The notes beneath the pieces were generated by a model. That model was not told the origin of the DNA, ran no database searches, and worked only from the letters and a program-made list of their open reading frames with translations. Positions 1 to 7,553 of a stretch of DNA of 23,531 bases are shown here, piece by piece. How positions within the stretch are numbered: position 1 is the stretch's first letter; every line of letters begins with the position of its first letter. The translations under genes and the position numbers were made by a program. The stretch lies in contig JAQUOM010000015.1 of assembly GCA_028717105.1 (NCBI GenBank), positions 1 through 23,531 of the forward strand. Reading direction: 5' to 3'. The stretch comes from Candidatus Omnitrophota bacterium. GTDB taxonomy: Bacteria; Omnitrophota; Gorgyraeia; Velamenicoccales; Velamenicoccaceae.

Positions 1-204
1 ATCCGTCCCCAGCAGAAGCAGCAAAAGGAGTTTAAAAAGATGCTGGAAGCTTTGAAAAAGAATGACCAGATCGTGACGATCGGCGGCGTTCACGGAACAA
101 TCGTCAACATTAAAGATAAGACGTTGATTGTCAGGGTGGACGATAATACGCGCATGGAGATCGATAAAAGCGCTGTCAGTCGTTTGGAAAAAGCGGGAGC
201 GTAG
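1..204 (+). CDS. yajC: YajC, Sec translocon accessory subunit (3' end only)
   Basis: The reading frame is open from base 1 and ends at TAG 202-204, giving the last 67 residues. The N-terminal membrane helix lies outside the window. The visible part starts IRPQQKQQKEFKKMLEALKK, the charged stretch that follows the YajC membrane helix. It continues with the family signature NDQIVTIGGVHGTIVNIKDK and a short beta-rich tail ending RLEKAGA. YajC is a small inner-membrane protein that associates with SecD and SecF and supports protein export. The gene directly downstream is secDF, the usual yajC-secD-secF order, which supports the call. The gap to secDF is 115 bp and shows no clear terminator or promoter. 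Confidence is high despite the truncation by the window edge. Confidence 0.9.
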   Translation: MRPQQKQQKEFKKMLEALKKNDQIVTIGGVHGTIVNIKDKTLIVRVDDNTRMEIDKSAVSRLEKAGA

Positions 205-304
205 GCCTTTCGTCGTCATCCTGCCTTTGTGATGGGGCCGTGGAGAAATCTGAATATTCGGTCCCGGCGGGGTGCCATGGAATGCGCAAGAGGTTTCATT
301 TATC

Positions 305-311
305 AAAGGAG
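305..311 (+). promoter_or_regulatory. Ribosome binding site that sets the secDF start
   Basis: AAAGGAG lies 8 bases upstream of the ATG at 320. An upstream in-frame ATG at 272 has no such site and would add 16 polar residues in front of the first membrane helix. The site therefore favours the start at 320. Confidence 0.6.
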
Positions 312-319
312 CCGGAGTT

Positions 320-2503
320 ATGCAAAAGAGTCTTTTGTACCGGGGATTGTTGATTGCAGGGGTCATCTTGGCCGCCGTCTTGCTGGCTTTTCCGCTGAAC
401 AAGCGGATCAACCTGGGCTTGGACCTTCAGGGCGGGATGTATCTGATCCTGCGGGTTGATACCAGTCTTTTAAGCGAGAAGGCCAAGGAAGACGCCGTAG
501 AGCGCGCCTTGGAAATTATCCGGAACCGGATCGATGAATTTGGCGTGCGGGAACCGGTTGTCCAGATCCAGGGGGCAGACCAGATCGTTATTCAGCTTCC
601 CGGTATGACGGATAGAAAGCGCGCGCTGGAGCTCATCGGCCGCACGGCTCTTCTTGAATTCAAGCTTGTCAGCAACGATACGAAGGTCATCTCCGAGGCC
701 CTGGCGGGAAAAGTTCCGGAAGGCTTCGAGCTTAAAGAACTTGAAGGGGAAAAACTCCTGTTAAGCAGGGTGCCGGAATTGACGGGAGAATATCTGGAGA
801 CGGCTGATGTCAGGTTTGACCAGAGTTCTTTTGGGCAACCGATCGTTGGCATGAATTTGAAAGGGGACGGCGTTAAGAAGTTCGCCGAGTTGACGAAAAA
901 TAACGTCGGCCGACGCCTGGCAATCGTTTTGGACGGCCGGATCTATTCGGCCCCCCGGATCAATGAGCCTATTCCTACGGGCGAGGCGGTGATTTCCGGC
1001 CGTTTCACGCCTGATGAGGCCAAGGACCTGGCGATCGTGCTGCGTTCGGGCGCCTTGCCTGCGCCCCTGGTGATCGAAGAAGAGAGGACTGTCGGCCCCC
1101 AACTGGGGCAGGATTCGATTCATAAAGGTCTGATGGCCTGTTTGATCGGTGCGGCCCTCGTCTTTCTTTTCATGTTATTTTATTACGGCGCGACCGGGCT
1201 GATCGCCAACGCGGCGCTCCTTTTGAACATTTTGATCATTTTGGGTGGATTGGGCCTGTTTCATGCGACGCTCACGCTGCCCGGTATTGCCGGCATCATC
1301 CTGACGATCGGCATGGCGGTGGATGCCAACGTCCTGATCAATGAACGCATCAGGGATGAGATGAAGAGCGGCCGGCCGCTGCGCACGGCCGTGGCCAACG
1401 GCTACGATAAGGCCTTTTCGGCTATTTTTGATTCGAACGCGACGACCCTGATCGCGGCGTTCTTTCTGTTCCAGTTCGGAACAGGCCCGATCCGCGGTTT
1501 TGCCGTGACCCTGACGATCGGTCTCTTGGCCAGCTTGTTTACGGCGATCGTCGTTACCAGGTTTATCTTTGACATCCTGCTTTTCAAGAACGCCGTCAAG
1601 ACGGTCTTGTTCAAGACGCTTATCAAAGACGAAACCCACGTTGATTTTATAAAAAAACGCTATTTTGCCTATGCCCTGTCGGCGCTGATCCTGGTCGTGG
1701 GGATTGTTTCTTTCGTCAAAAGAGGGGGCGCCGCCTTCGGCGTTGAATTTTCCGGCGGCCAGCTCCAGGAGTACCGGTTCCAGACTCCTGTCCCGATTGA
1801 ACAACTCCGGGGCGCCATGAAGGAGGCAGGGCTTGCGGACGTCAACATCCAGCAGGTCAAAGAAGATCCCCGCCAGGTGATACTTCGTTCCGGTGAGGAT
1901 TCGGCAGATGCCGTGCAGGCGGGTTTGAGGAAGAGTTTTCCCGGTAATGATGTTGAGGTCATGAGAATCGAGAAGATCGGGCCGACGGTGGGCAGAGAAC
2001 TCAAAAAAAAGGCTTTGCTTGCCATCGTCTATTCTTTGATCGGCATCCTGCTTTATGTCGCGATCCGTTTTAAGCATCTGGATTTTGCCGTGGGCGGGGT
2101 CTTCGCTCTTTTGCATGACGTGGTCCTGACAGCCGGTTTTATCGCCTTTATGAACCGGCAGATCGATCTGTTGATCGTGACGGCGCTTTTGACGATCGCC
2201 GGTTATTCGATCAACGACACGATCGTCATTTACGACAGGGTCCGCGAGCTGATGAGGACGAAGTTTAAAGTAGGTTTACGGGACGTCATCAATCTGGCCC
2301 TGAACCAGACGTTGTCGAGGACGATCTTGACGTCGTTTGCGACGCTTCTGGTCGTCGTGGCCATGTTTCTCTTGGGCGGCGAGATCCTGAACTCATTTGC
2401 GTTGACGCTTCTGTTTGGCTTCGTGATCGGCTGCTACTCGACGATTTTCGTCGCAAGCCCTATTGTCCTGGCTTGCCGTGGATTGATGAAGCCGGGCCGT
2501 TGA
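320..2503 (+). CDS. secDF: SecDF, fused protein-export membrane protein
   Basis: This RND-family membrane protein uses the proton-motive force to pull preproteins across the inner membrane after SecA/SecYEG. The 727-residue chain holds SecD (about 1-435) and SecF (about 440-727) in one polypeptide; many bacteria encode them separately. SecD shows an N-terminal helix (about 8-25), the motif NLGLDLQGGMYLILRVD and a periplasmic domain. Its membrane block carries GMAVDANVLINERIRDE near residue 331, with the conserved Asp of the proton path. SecF repeats the plan: a helix, VEFSGG near 474, IGPTVGRELKKKALLA, and TIAGYSINDTIVIYDRVREL near 625. The start at 320 was chosen over an in-frame ATG at 272 because of the Shine-Dalgarno site and because the chain then begins right at the helix. 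It follows yajC. The stop is 42 bp before the Mfd-like gene, so cotranscription is plausible. Confidence 0.95.
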   Translation: MQKSLLYRGLLIAGVILAAVLLAFPLNKRINLGLDLQGGMYLILRVDTSLLSEKAKEDAVERALEIIRNRIDEFGVREPVVQIQGADQIVIQLPGMTDRKRALELIGRTALLEFKLVSNDTKVISEALAGKVPEGFELKELEGEKLLLSRVPELTGEYLETADVRFDQSSFGQPIVGMNLKGDGVKKFAELTKNNVGRRLAIVLDGRIYSAPRINEPIPTGEAVISGRFTPDEAKDLAIVLRSGALPAPLVIEEERTVGPQLGQDSIHKGLMACLIGAALVFLFMLFYYGATGLIANAALLLNILIILGGLGLFHATLTLPGIAGIILTIGMAVDANVLINERIRDEMKSGRPLRTAVANGYDKAFSAIFDSNATTLIAAFFLFQFGTGPIRGFAVTLTIGLLASLFTAIVVTRFIFDILLFKNAVKTVLFKTLIKDETHVDFIKKRYFAYALSALILVVGIVSFVKRGGAAFGVEFSGGQLQEYRFQTPVPIEQLRGAMKEAGLADVNIQQVKEDPRQVILRSGEDSADAVQAGLRKSFPGNDVEVMRIEKIGPTVGRELKKKALLAIVYSLIGILLYVAIRFKHLDFAVGGVFALLHDVVLTAGFIAFMNRQIDLLIVTALLTIAGYSINDTIVIYDRVRELMRTKFKVGLRDVINLALNQTLSRTILTSFATLLVVVAMFLLGGEILNSFALTLLFGFVIGCYSTIFVASPIVLACRGLMKPGR

Positions 2504-2545
2504 TTCTCCTGCCAAAATTCCACGGGCTTGAAGGCGGGGGCATGA

Positions 2546-4441
2546 ATGTTCAGATCGTTCAAGTTTTTTGAAGGACAGGTCATTTCTCCGGATGTATTTC
2601 TTCGGACTTTGACGGACTTCGGTTATCGCCGGCAGGCGGAGGTGTCGCAGGAGGGGGAATGCGCGCGTCGCGGCGGTATCGTCGATGTGTTTCCGACGAC
2701 ATTCGAATATCCTGTAAGGATCGAATGGGACGCGGACACGGTCCGTTCCATTGACAGCTATAGCCTGACGACAGGCAGGCCTTTCTGGAACCATAAGATC
2801 GTCATCCTCCTGCCGAAAAAGGCCCAGGGCCGGCCCTTCAAGATCAATGCTCTTTCCCAGGAAGTTCCGCTCAACGCCTTCGTGGATATCCACAAAGGGG
2901 ATTATGTCGTCCATCCCGAACACGGAGTCGGCATCTATCTGGGCATGGAGAATGTCCTCGTCGCAGGCGAACAGCGTCCTCATCTCCTGATCACGTATCA
3001 GGGAGAGGACCGTCTTTTTGTACCGGCAGACCAGATGCATCTGGTGCAGAAATATGTCAGCTTTAGCAACCGCAAGCCCAGGGTCCACCGGATGGGTTCC
3101 GGCGAATGGAAGCGGACAAAGCTGCGCGCCCAGAAAGCGACCGTGCGAGTGGCGTGTGATCTTCTGAAGATCCAGGCCCTGCGCAAGGCGCTCGGCGGCC
3201 ATGCGTTCGGCCCGGATACATCGTGGCAGTCCGATTTTGAAAAGGCGTTCCCTTACCCGGAAACGCCGGACCAGGCCCGGGCCGTTGAAGACACCAAGCA
3301 CGATATGGAAGCCCCCTGCGCCATGGACAGGCTTCTGTGCGGGGATGTCGGTTACGGCAAGACAGAAGTCGCGATGCGCGCCGCCTTCAAGTGCGTCATG
3401 GGTCAGAAGCAGGTGGCGATTCTGGTCCCCACAACGATCCTTGCCGAGCAGCATTATCAGAATTTTCAGAAGCGCCTGAAGGATTTTCCCATAAGGGCCG
3501 AGATGCTCAGCCGGTTCCGCACACCGGCCCGGCAGAAGCAGATCATTGACGATACGGCTAATGGAAAAGTGGATATCCTCATCGGGACGCACCGGTTGAT
3601 CTCTTCCGATATCCGCTTTGCCGACTTAGGGCTCGTGATCATTGATGAAGAGCAGAGGTTCGGCGTCAAACACAAGGAGAAGCTTAAAGAGATGCGTTCG
3701 CTTGTGGACGTGTTGACGCTGACGGCAACGCCGATCCCCCGCACGCTCTATATGTCGCTCATGGGCGCCAAAGATATTTCGGTGATCAATACGCCTCCGG
3801 AAAATCGCATGGCCATCGAGACGCACGTCGTCGCTTATGACCGGGCCCTGTTGAGCCAGGCCATTGAGCGGGAGCTGAAGCGGTCGGGCCAGGTTTATTT
3901 CGTGCACAACCGCGTGGAGGACATCGAAGAGATCGAGGACGACGTCGTCGCCCTCGCGCCTCCGGGGGCGCGCGTGGTGCATGCGCATGGGCAGATGCCC
4001 GCCAAGGTCTTGGAGAAGATCATGGTGGATTTCCTGAACAATCGCATCGACGTCCTTGTGTCTACAACGATCATCGAGTCCGGGATCGATGTCCCCAATG
4101 CCAATACGATCATTATCAATAATGCCGACAACTTTGGCTTGGCGGATCTGCACCAGATGAGAGGGCGGGTCGGCCGTTTTACAAAAAAGGCTTACGCTTA
4201 TTTCGTCGTGCATCCCCGCAAGGCGTTGTCCGGAGATGCCCGTAAACGGCTGGAAGCCATTCATGAGTACAGCCAATTAGGGGCCGGCTTCAAGATCGCC
4301 ATGGAGGATCTGGAGCTTCGGGGTGCGGGAAATCTTTTGGGGCTGCAGCAGCACGGGCACATCACGGCTGTAGGTTTTGATCTGTATTGTCGTCTTTTGC
4401 GGGAATCAGTGGCAGCGTTGCAACAGACATTGGATAAATGA
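2546..4441 (+). CDS. mfd: Minimal Mfd-like transcription-repair translocase
   Basis: The protein has 631 residues against about 1,150 for standard Mfd, which removes stalled RNA polymerase and recruits UvrA. Its parts in order are: a piece of the UvrB-like domain 1b (about 25-95, with ECARRGGIVDVFPTTFEYPV); the CarD-like RNA-polymerase interaction domain (about 112-182, with DYVVHPEHGVGIYLGMENV); and a superfamily-2 motor with Walker A GDVGYGKT (about 265-272), a DEEQ box (IIDEEQRFG, about 365) and LTLTATPIPRTLYMSLMGA. STTIIESGIDVPNA and QMRGRVGR follow, then a TRG-like segment (RGAGNLLGLQQHGHITAVGFDLY). Domains 1a, 2 and 3 and the C-terminal domain 7 are absent. An in-frame TGA directly precedes the ATG, and secDF ends 42 bp upstream, so no missing N-terminus is hidden there. 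The ribosome site is weak (GGCGGGGG). The polymerase-displacing motor looks intact. UvrA recruitment by the usual surface is not expected. Confidence 0.85.
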   Translation: MFRSFKFFEGQVISPDVFLRTLTDFGYRRQAEVSQEGECARRGGIVDVFPTTFEYPVRIEWDADTVRSIDSYSLTTGRPFWNHKIVILLPKKAQGRPFKINALSQEVPLNAFVDIHKGDYVVHPEHGVGIYLGMENVLVAGEQRPHLLITYQGEDRLFVPADQMHLVQKYVSFSNRKPRVHRMGSGEWKRTKLRAQKATVRVACDLLKIQALRKALGGHAFGPDTSWQSDFEKAFPYPETPDQARAVEDTKHDMEAPCAMDRLLCGDVGYGKTEVAMRAAFKCVMGQKQVAILVPTTILAEQHYQNFQKRLKDFPIRAEMLSRFRTPARQKQIIDDTANGKVDILIGTHRLISSDIRFADLGLVIIDEEQRFGVKHKEKLKEMRSLVDVLTLTATPIPRTLYMSLMGAKDISVINTPPENRMAIETHVVAYDRALLSQAIERELKRSGQVYFVHNRVEDIEEIEDDVVALAPPGARVVHAHGQMPAKVLEKIMVDFLNNRIDVLVSTTIIESGIDVPNANTIIINNADNFGLADLHQMRGRVGRFTKKAYAYFVVHPRKALSGDARKRLEAIHEYSQLGAGFKIAMEDLELRGAGNLLGLQQHGHITAVGFDLYCRLLRESVAALQQTLDK

Positions 4442-4542
4442 GGGTGTCGTTGACGAAAAAAAGAGTGAACGTAAAGGGCTGTCCGATGACGTTTGTTCAT
4501 TCCATTCACGCGCCTAAATCGCCTGCTCATTAAAGGAGGGTT

Positions 4543-5445
4543 ATGAGAGATTGCGTCCTACGGATTTTTTTTGGATTCGTTTTTTTTGGGATGGTCACGG
4601 GTTTGTGCCGGGCTGAAAAAATCGACCGGATCGTCGCCATTGTCAATAGCGACGTCATCACGCACGATGAATTGGATACCTTTGCCCGCATGGCCCTTCT
4701 TGACGGCGAGGCGGACAAGGAGATGAAAACCCCCGAGGAGATGTATAAATATTTTCTGGACCGCATGGTCGAAGACCGCCTGATTCTTCAGGAAGCCAAA
4801 AAGCTGCAGCTGAAAGTTGACGAGAAGATGATTGAAGACAGGATCAGGGATATCCGTTTTCGCGCCGGCAGCGAACGGGATTTTCAGCAGGCTTTGTCGA
4901 GCCAGGGGATTTCGCTTGCCGAGTTGAGGGAAAAGCTGAACAACCAGCTGTTGATCTATATGGTCGTGCAAAGGGAGGTCAGGGGTAGAACCCAGGTATC
5001 TCCCAAAGAAGTGACGGAATATTACGAAGCGAACAAGGAACGTTTTATGGTGCCGGAGTCCGTCGTGGTCGAGTCGATCTTTATCGAAGACCAGGCGCTG
5101 CTCAAGGAGGTCGAACAGAAACTGTCTCAAGGTGAATCTTTTACCAAGCTGGCCCAGGATTATTCCAAAAGGAATGATTTGGGCAAGGTGGCGCGCGGGC
5201 ATTTGAAGAAGGACCTTGAAAATTTTGTTTTTTCTCTTGAACCGGGCCGTCCATCCAAGCCTTTTGCCATCGATAACGGTTATTACATCTTTTTGGTCAA
5301 AGAGAGGCTGCCGGCGAGCGAGATGGGTCTCGATGAGATCAAGGAAAAAGTCGTGGTCTTGCTGGAAAGCGAGAAATCGGAGAGGATCCTGAAGAGCTGG
5401 ATCGAAGACCTCAAGGATAAGGCTTATATTTCAATCAGACAATGA
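4543..5445 (+). CDS. SurA/PpiC-like periplasmic chaperone and peptidyl-prolyl isomerase
   Basis: The 300-residue protein starts with a signal peptide (MRDCVLRIFFGFVFFGMVTG, cleavage probably after LCRA near residue 24). It then has a SurA N-terminal chaperone region (IDRIVAIVNSDVITHDELD; RMVEDRLILQEAKKLQLKVDEKMIEDRI) and a single parvulin-type domain at about 165-265, with GESFTKLAQDYSKRNDLGKVARGHL and PGRPSKPFAIDNGYYIFLVKE. E. coli SurA has two parvulin domains and is longer. Some family members have only one, as here. The likely role is folding outer-membrane or secreted proteins in the periplasm, so a diderm envelope is implied. AAAGGAGGG at 4532-4540 sits just before the ATG. About 100 bp separate it from the Mfd-like gene. 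Its stop overlaps the pdxA start in ATGA, implying translational coupling. Whether the isomerase is active cannot be judged from the sequence. Confidence 0.85.
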   Translation: MRDCVLRIFFGFVFFGMVTGLCRAEKIDRIVAIVNSDVITHDELDTFARMALLDGEADKEMKTPEEMYKYFLDRMVEDRLILQEAKKLQLKVDEKMIEDRIRDIRFRAGSERDFQQALSSQGISLAELREKLNNQLLIYMVVQREVRGRTQVSPKEVTEYYEANKERFMVPESVVVESIFIEDQALLKEVEQKLSQGESFTKLAQDYSKRNDLGKVARGHLKKDLENFVFSLEPGRPSKPFAIDNGYYIFLVKERLPASEMGLDEIKEKVVVLLESEKSERILKSWIEDLKDKAYISIRQ

Positions 5446-6398
5446 GCAGGCGTATTGCGGTGACCATGGGAGACCCTGCCGGGATCGGTCCGGAAGTCCT
5501 GACGGGTGCCTTACGGCGTTTTCGGGGTTCCCGGGGAGTTTCTTTTTTTGTCATTGGCGACCTGTGCATTTTGCGCCGTTACGGTTTCAGGGAATCTGCG
5601 CATGTTCGCCTTTGCGATATGGGGCATGCAGGCCTGCGTAAGCTCAAGCCTGGAAAGGCGTCCTGTGAAGGCGGCCGCGCCGCCTATCGCTATCTTCAGG
5701 AAGCCGTTCGGATGATCCGGCAAGGGCATGTCGATGCATTGGTGACGGCGCCTGTCTCCAAGGAAATCTTGCGGCCCGTGGGTTTTCGATGGTCTGGCCA
5801 GACGGAGTTTTTGGCAAACGCCCTGGGTTCCCGTCAAGTCGAAATGGCTTTTTTTTCCTCCCGCTTACGGGTCGTTCTGGCCACGCGGCACATAAGCCTG
5901 AAGGCGGCCGCCAGGGCGGTCACAAGGCAAAGGATCGTTTCCTGCGGCTCCATGATGTTTGATTTTTTGCGCCGGCGTTTGCGCTTGGCCGCGCCGCGCA
6001 TCGCCGTCTGCGGGCTGAATCCTCATGCGGGAGAAGGCGGGTTATTCGGCGATGAAGAGCTTGTCCACATCGCTCCTGCGGTCAAACAGTTGAATCGTTC
6101 TTGCCGCGGCGCCTTTATCGGCCCTCTGCCGCCGGACGCGGTTTTTCATCAGGCCTGGCACGGGGCCTACGACCTGGTCATGGCGATGTATCATGATCAG
6201 GGCCTGGTTCCATTTAAGATGACGGAATTCAGTTCCGGTGTTCATCTGACGGTCGGATTGCCCGTCGTACGGACATCTCCTGTCCATGGCACGGCCTATG
6301 ACCTGGCGGGACTGGGCAGGGCGGATTGCGGTTCGATGTTCGCCGCTCTCCGGGCCGCAAAAGACTTAAGCCGCCCGTGCCGCTCAAAGACCTCATGA
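5442..6398 (+). CDS. pdxA: 4-hydroxythreonine-4-phosphate dehydrogenase PdxA
   Basis: PdxA oxidises 4-phosphohydroxy-L-threonine with NAD, a cytosolic step in DXP-dependent pyridoxal 5'-phosphate synthesis. The 318 residues start with the family signature RIAVTMGDPAGIGPEV and include LVTAPVSKE (about 100-108), GQTEFLA, LATRHISL, GLNPHAGEGGLFG, MYHDQGLVPFKM and RTSPVHGTAYDLAG. His150, His195 and His251 are the expected metal ligands, judged by spacing against the E. coli enzyme. The length is near the usual 320-330. The ATG at 5442 overlaps the stop of the surA-like gene (ATGA), and the gene's own stop overlaps the rsmA start in the same way. The order surA-pdxA-ksgA is familiar from E. coli, which supports all three calls. 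No other vitamin B6 gene is in the window. Confidence 0.95.
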   Translation: MSRRIAVTMGDPAGIGPEVLTGALRRFRGSRGVSFFVIGDLCILRRYGFRESAHVRLCDMGHAGLRKLKPGKASCEGGRAAYRYLQEAVRMIRQGHVDALVTAPVSKEILRPVGFRWSGQTEFLANALGSRQVEMAFFSSRLRVVLATRHISLKAAARAVTRQRIVSCGSMMFDFLRRRLRLAAPRIAVCGLNPHAGEGGLFGDEELVHIAPAVKQLNRSCRGAFIGPLPPDAVFHQAWHGAYDLVMAMYHDQGLVPFKMTEFSSGVHLTVGLPVVRTSPVHGTAYDLAGLGRADCGSMFAALRAAKDLSRPCRSKTS

Positions 6399-7216
6399 AA
6401 GCCTCTCCTTTAAAGCCGCTCAAGCGGTTCGGCCAGAATTTTCTCATCGATCCGAATATACGGCGAAAGATCATGGCATCCATCGGCACAGCCTCTGACG
6501 ACGAGGTCTTAGAGATCGGGCCGGGATACGGAAGCCTGACGCTTGAATTGGTTAAAAGCGCGCGGCGCGTGATTGCCGTTGAGATCGACAGGGGCCTGTG
6601 CGCGCATTTGAAGTCCGTCACCGAAAATATCCCCAACATCCGGCTGGTTTGTGCGGACATCCTGAAGTTTGACCTCAAGAGGTTTCTCCGGCAGGAAGGC
6701 GCGGGCCGGGTCCGCGTCGTTTCCAATCTTCCGTATTACATCACGACGCCTGTCCTTGAGTATCTTTTCGATCGCATTGATCTTATCGAGGATATTCATA
6801 TCACGATCCAAAAAGAGGTAGGCGAGCGGATGACGGCCCTGGCAGGGGAATCGCCGTATGGGTCTTTGTCCTGTTTTGTGGATTATTTTTGCGAAGCCCG
6901 TGTCCTTTTCGGGGTCCCTGCGGGTGTTTTTCGGCCCCAGCCTGAAGTCGCCTCTGTTTTTATGCGGCTTAAGCCCCGGCTGAAACGCCGGTCATATTGG
7001 GGGGTGCGTTCTGAAGATCTCCTGTTTCGCGTCATCCGGACGGGCTTCGGACAGAGGAGAAAGAAGCTTCGGTCCAGCCTGGCGGCGATCCTGAAGCCTC
7101 TTTTAGCCGGCCATGGCGAGCCTGAGCCCCTGCTGGAGCGCAGGCCCGAGGAGGTTTCTCTTGCGGAATATGTTCTCTTGAGTAATCGCATCTTTGACTT
7201 TTTAAAGCACGAATGA
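6395..7216 (+). CDS. rsmA: 16S rRNA dimethyladenosine transferase RsmA (KsgA)
   Basis: RsmA dimethylates two adjacent adenines in the 3'-terminal helix of 16S rRNA during small-subunit assembly, using S-adenosylmethionine. The 273-residue protein begins with KRFGQNFLID, the hallmark of the family's N-terminus. Methyltransferase motif I is EIGPGYGSLT (about 40-49), the acidic motif II is VEIDRGL, and catalytic motif IV is NLPYYIT (111-117). The C-terminal part carries FGQRRKKLRSSL, typical of the family. The same frame stays open back to an ATG at 6326, but the start at 6395 matches the conserved N-terminus and overlaps the pdxA stop as ATGA. It follows surA and pdxA, the same neighbours as in E. 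coli. The product acts on rRNA in the cytosol. Confidence 0.95.
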   Translation: MKASPLKPLKRFGQNFLIDPNIRRKIMASIGTASDDEVLEIGPGYGSLTLELVKSARRVIAVEIDRGLCAHLKSVTENIPNIRLVCADILKFDLKRFLRQEGAGRVRVVSNLPYYITTPVLEYLFDRIDLIEDIHITIQKEVGERMTALAGESPYGSLSCFVDYFCEARVLFGVPAGVFRPQPEVASVFMRLKPRLKRRSYWGVRSEDLLFRVIRTGFGQRRKKLRSSLAAILKPLLAGHGEPEPLLERRPEEVSLAEYVLLSNRIFDFLKHE

Positions 7217-7265
7217 TATCATAAATGTTTCCATGGGCCTTTGGGGCCGAGAACAAGAGGAGCGC

Positions 7266-7553
7266 ATGTCCATATCCCGTGATGACGTTACCTATATAGC
7301 CAATCTGGCAAGATTGGGCTTGACGGAAGAAGAGATAACTCATTTTCAGGGTCAGCTGGAAGGGATCCTGGCCTATGTCGACAAGCTTAAAGAGGCGGAC
7401 GTTCATGATGTCGAGCCCATGACCCACGCCCTTGATCTTAAGAACGTTTATCGCAAAGATGTTCCGGTGCCTTCCCTGGATCCCCGGTCAGTCCTTAAAA
7501 TGGCGCCGGCTGTCCAGGATCAATTCTACAAGGTCCCCAAGGTGATCGAATGA
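7266..7553 (+). CDS. gatC: Asp/Glu-tRNA amidotransferase subunit GatC
   Basis: GatC is the small belt subunit that wraps GatA and GatB in the amidotransferase that turns misacylated Glu-tRNA(Gln) or Asp-tRNA(Asn) into the cognate form. The 95 residues show the family pattern: ISRDDVTYIANLARLGLTEE, then DKLKEADVHDVEPMTHALD and a tail with APAVQDQFYKVPKVIE. The in-frame ATG at 7233 would add 11 residues and lacks a ribosome site. AGAGGAG at 7256-7262 precedes the ATG at 7266 with short spacing (3 bases), so 7266 is preferred. The stop overlaps the gatA start as ATGA. Finding gatC, gatA and gatB in a row implies that this organism uses indirect amidation for Gln-tRNA, Asn-tRNA or both. Confidence 0.93.
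   Translation: MSISRDDVTYIANLARLGLTEEEITHFQGQLEGILAYVDKLKEADVHDVEPMTHALDLKNVYRKDVPVPSLDPRSVLKMAPAVQDQFYKVPKVIE

Noticed and set aside
1175..2116. Long minus-strand open frame (313 codons) opposite secDF
   Set aside because: It is the antisense shadow of a clear SecDF gene: composition is Arg/Gln/Asp-rich, no family is recognisable, and no ribosome site is seen.
2393..3592. Long minus-strand open frame (399 codons) opposite the Mfd-like gene
   Set aside because: It mirrors the codon pattern of the motor domain on the other strand. No recognisable motif is present, and the plus-strand frame has complete helicase motifs.
4450..4477. Possible sigma-70-type promoter before the surA-like gene (TTGACG, 16 bp, TAAAGG)
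   Set aside because: The -35 match is good but the -10 box is poor, and such a match is expected by chance in this length of sequence.
4443..4516. Open stretch after the Mfd-like stop, tested as a frameshifted domain 7
   Set aside because: The frame gives about 24 residues with no resemblance to the Mfd C-terminal domain before a stop, so truncation by one recent frameshift is not supported.
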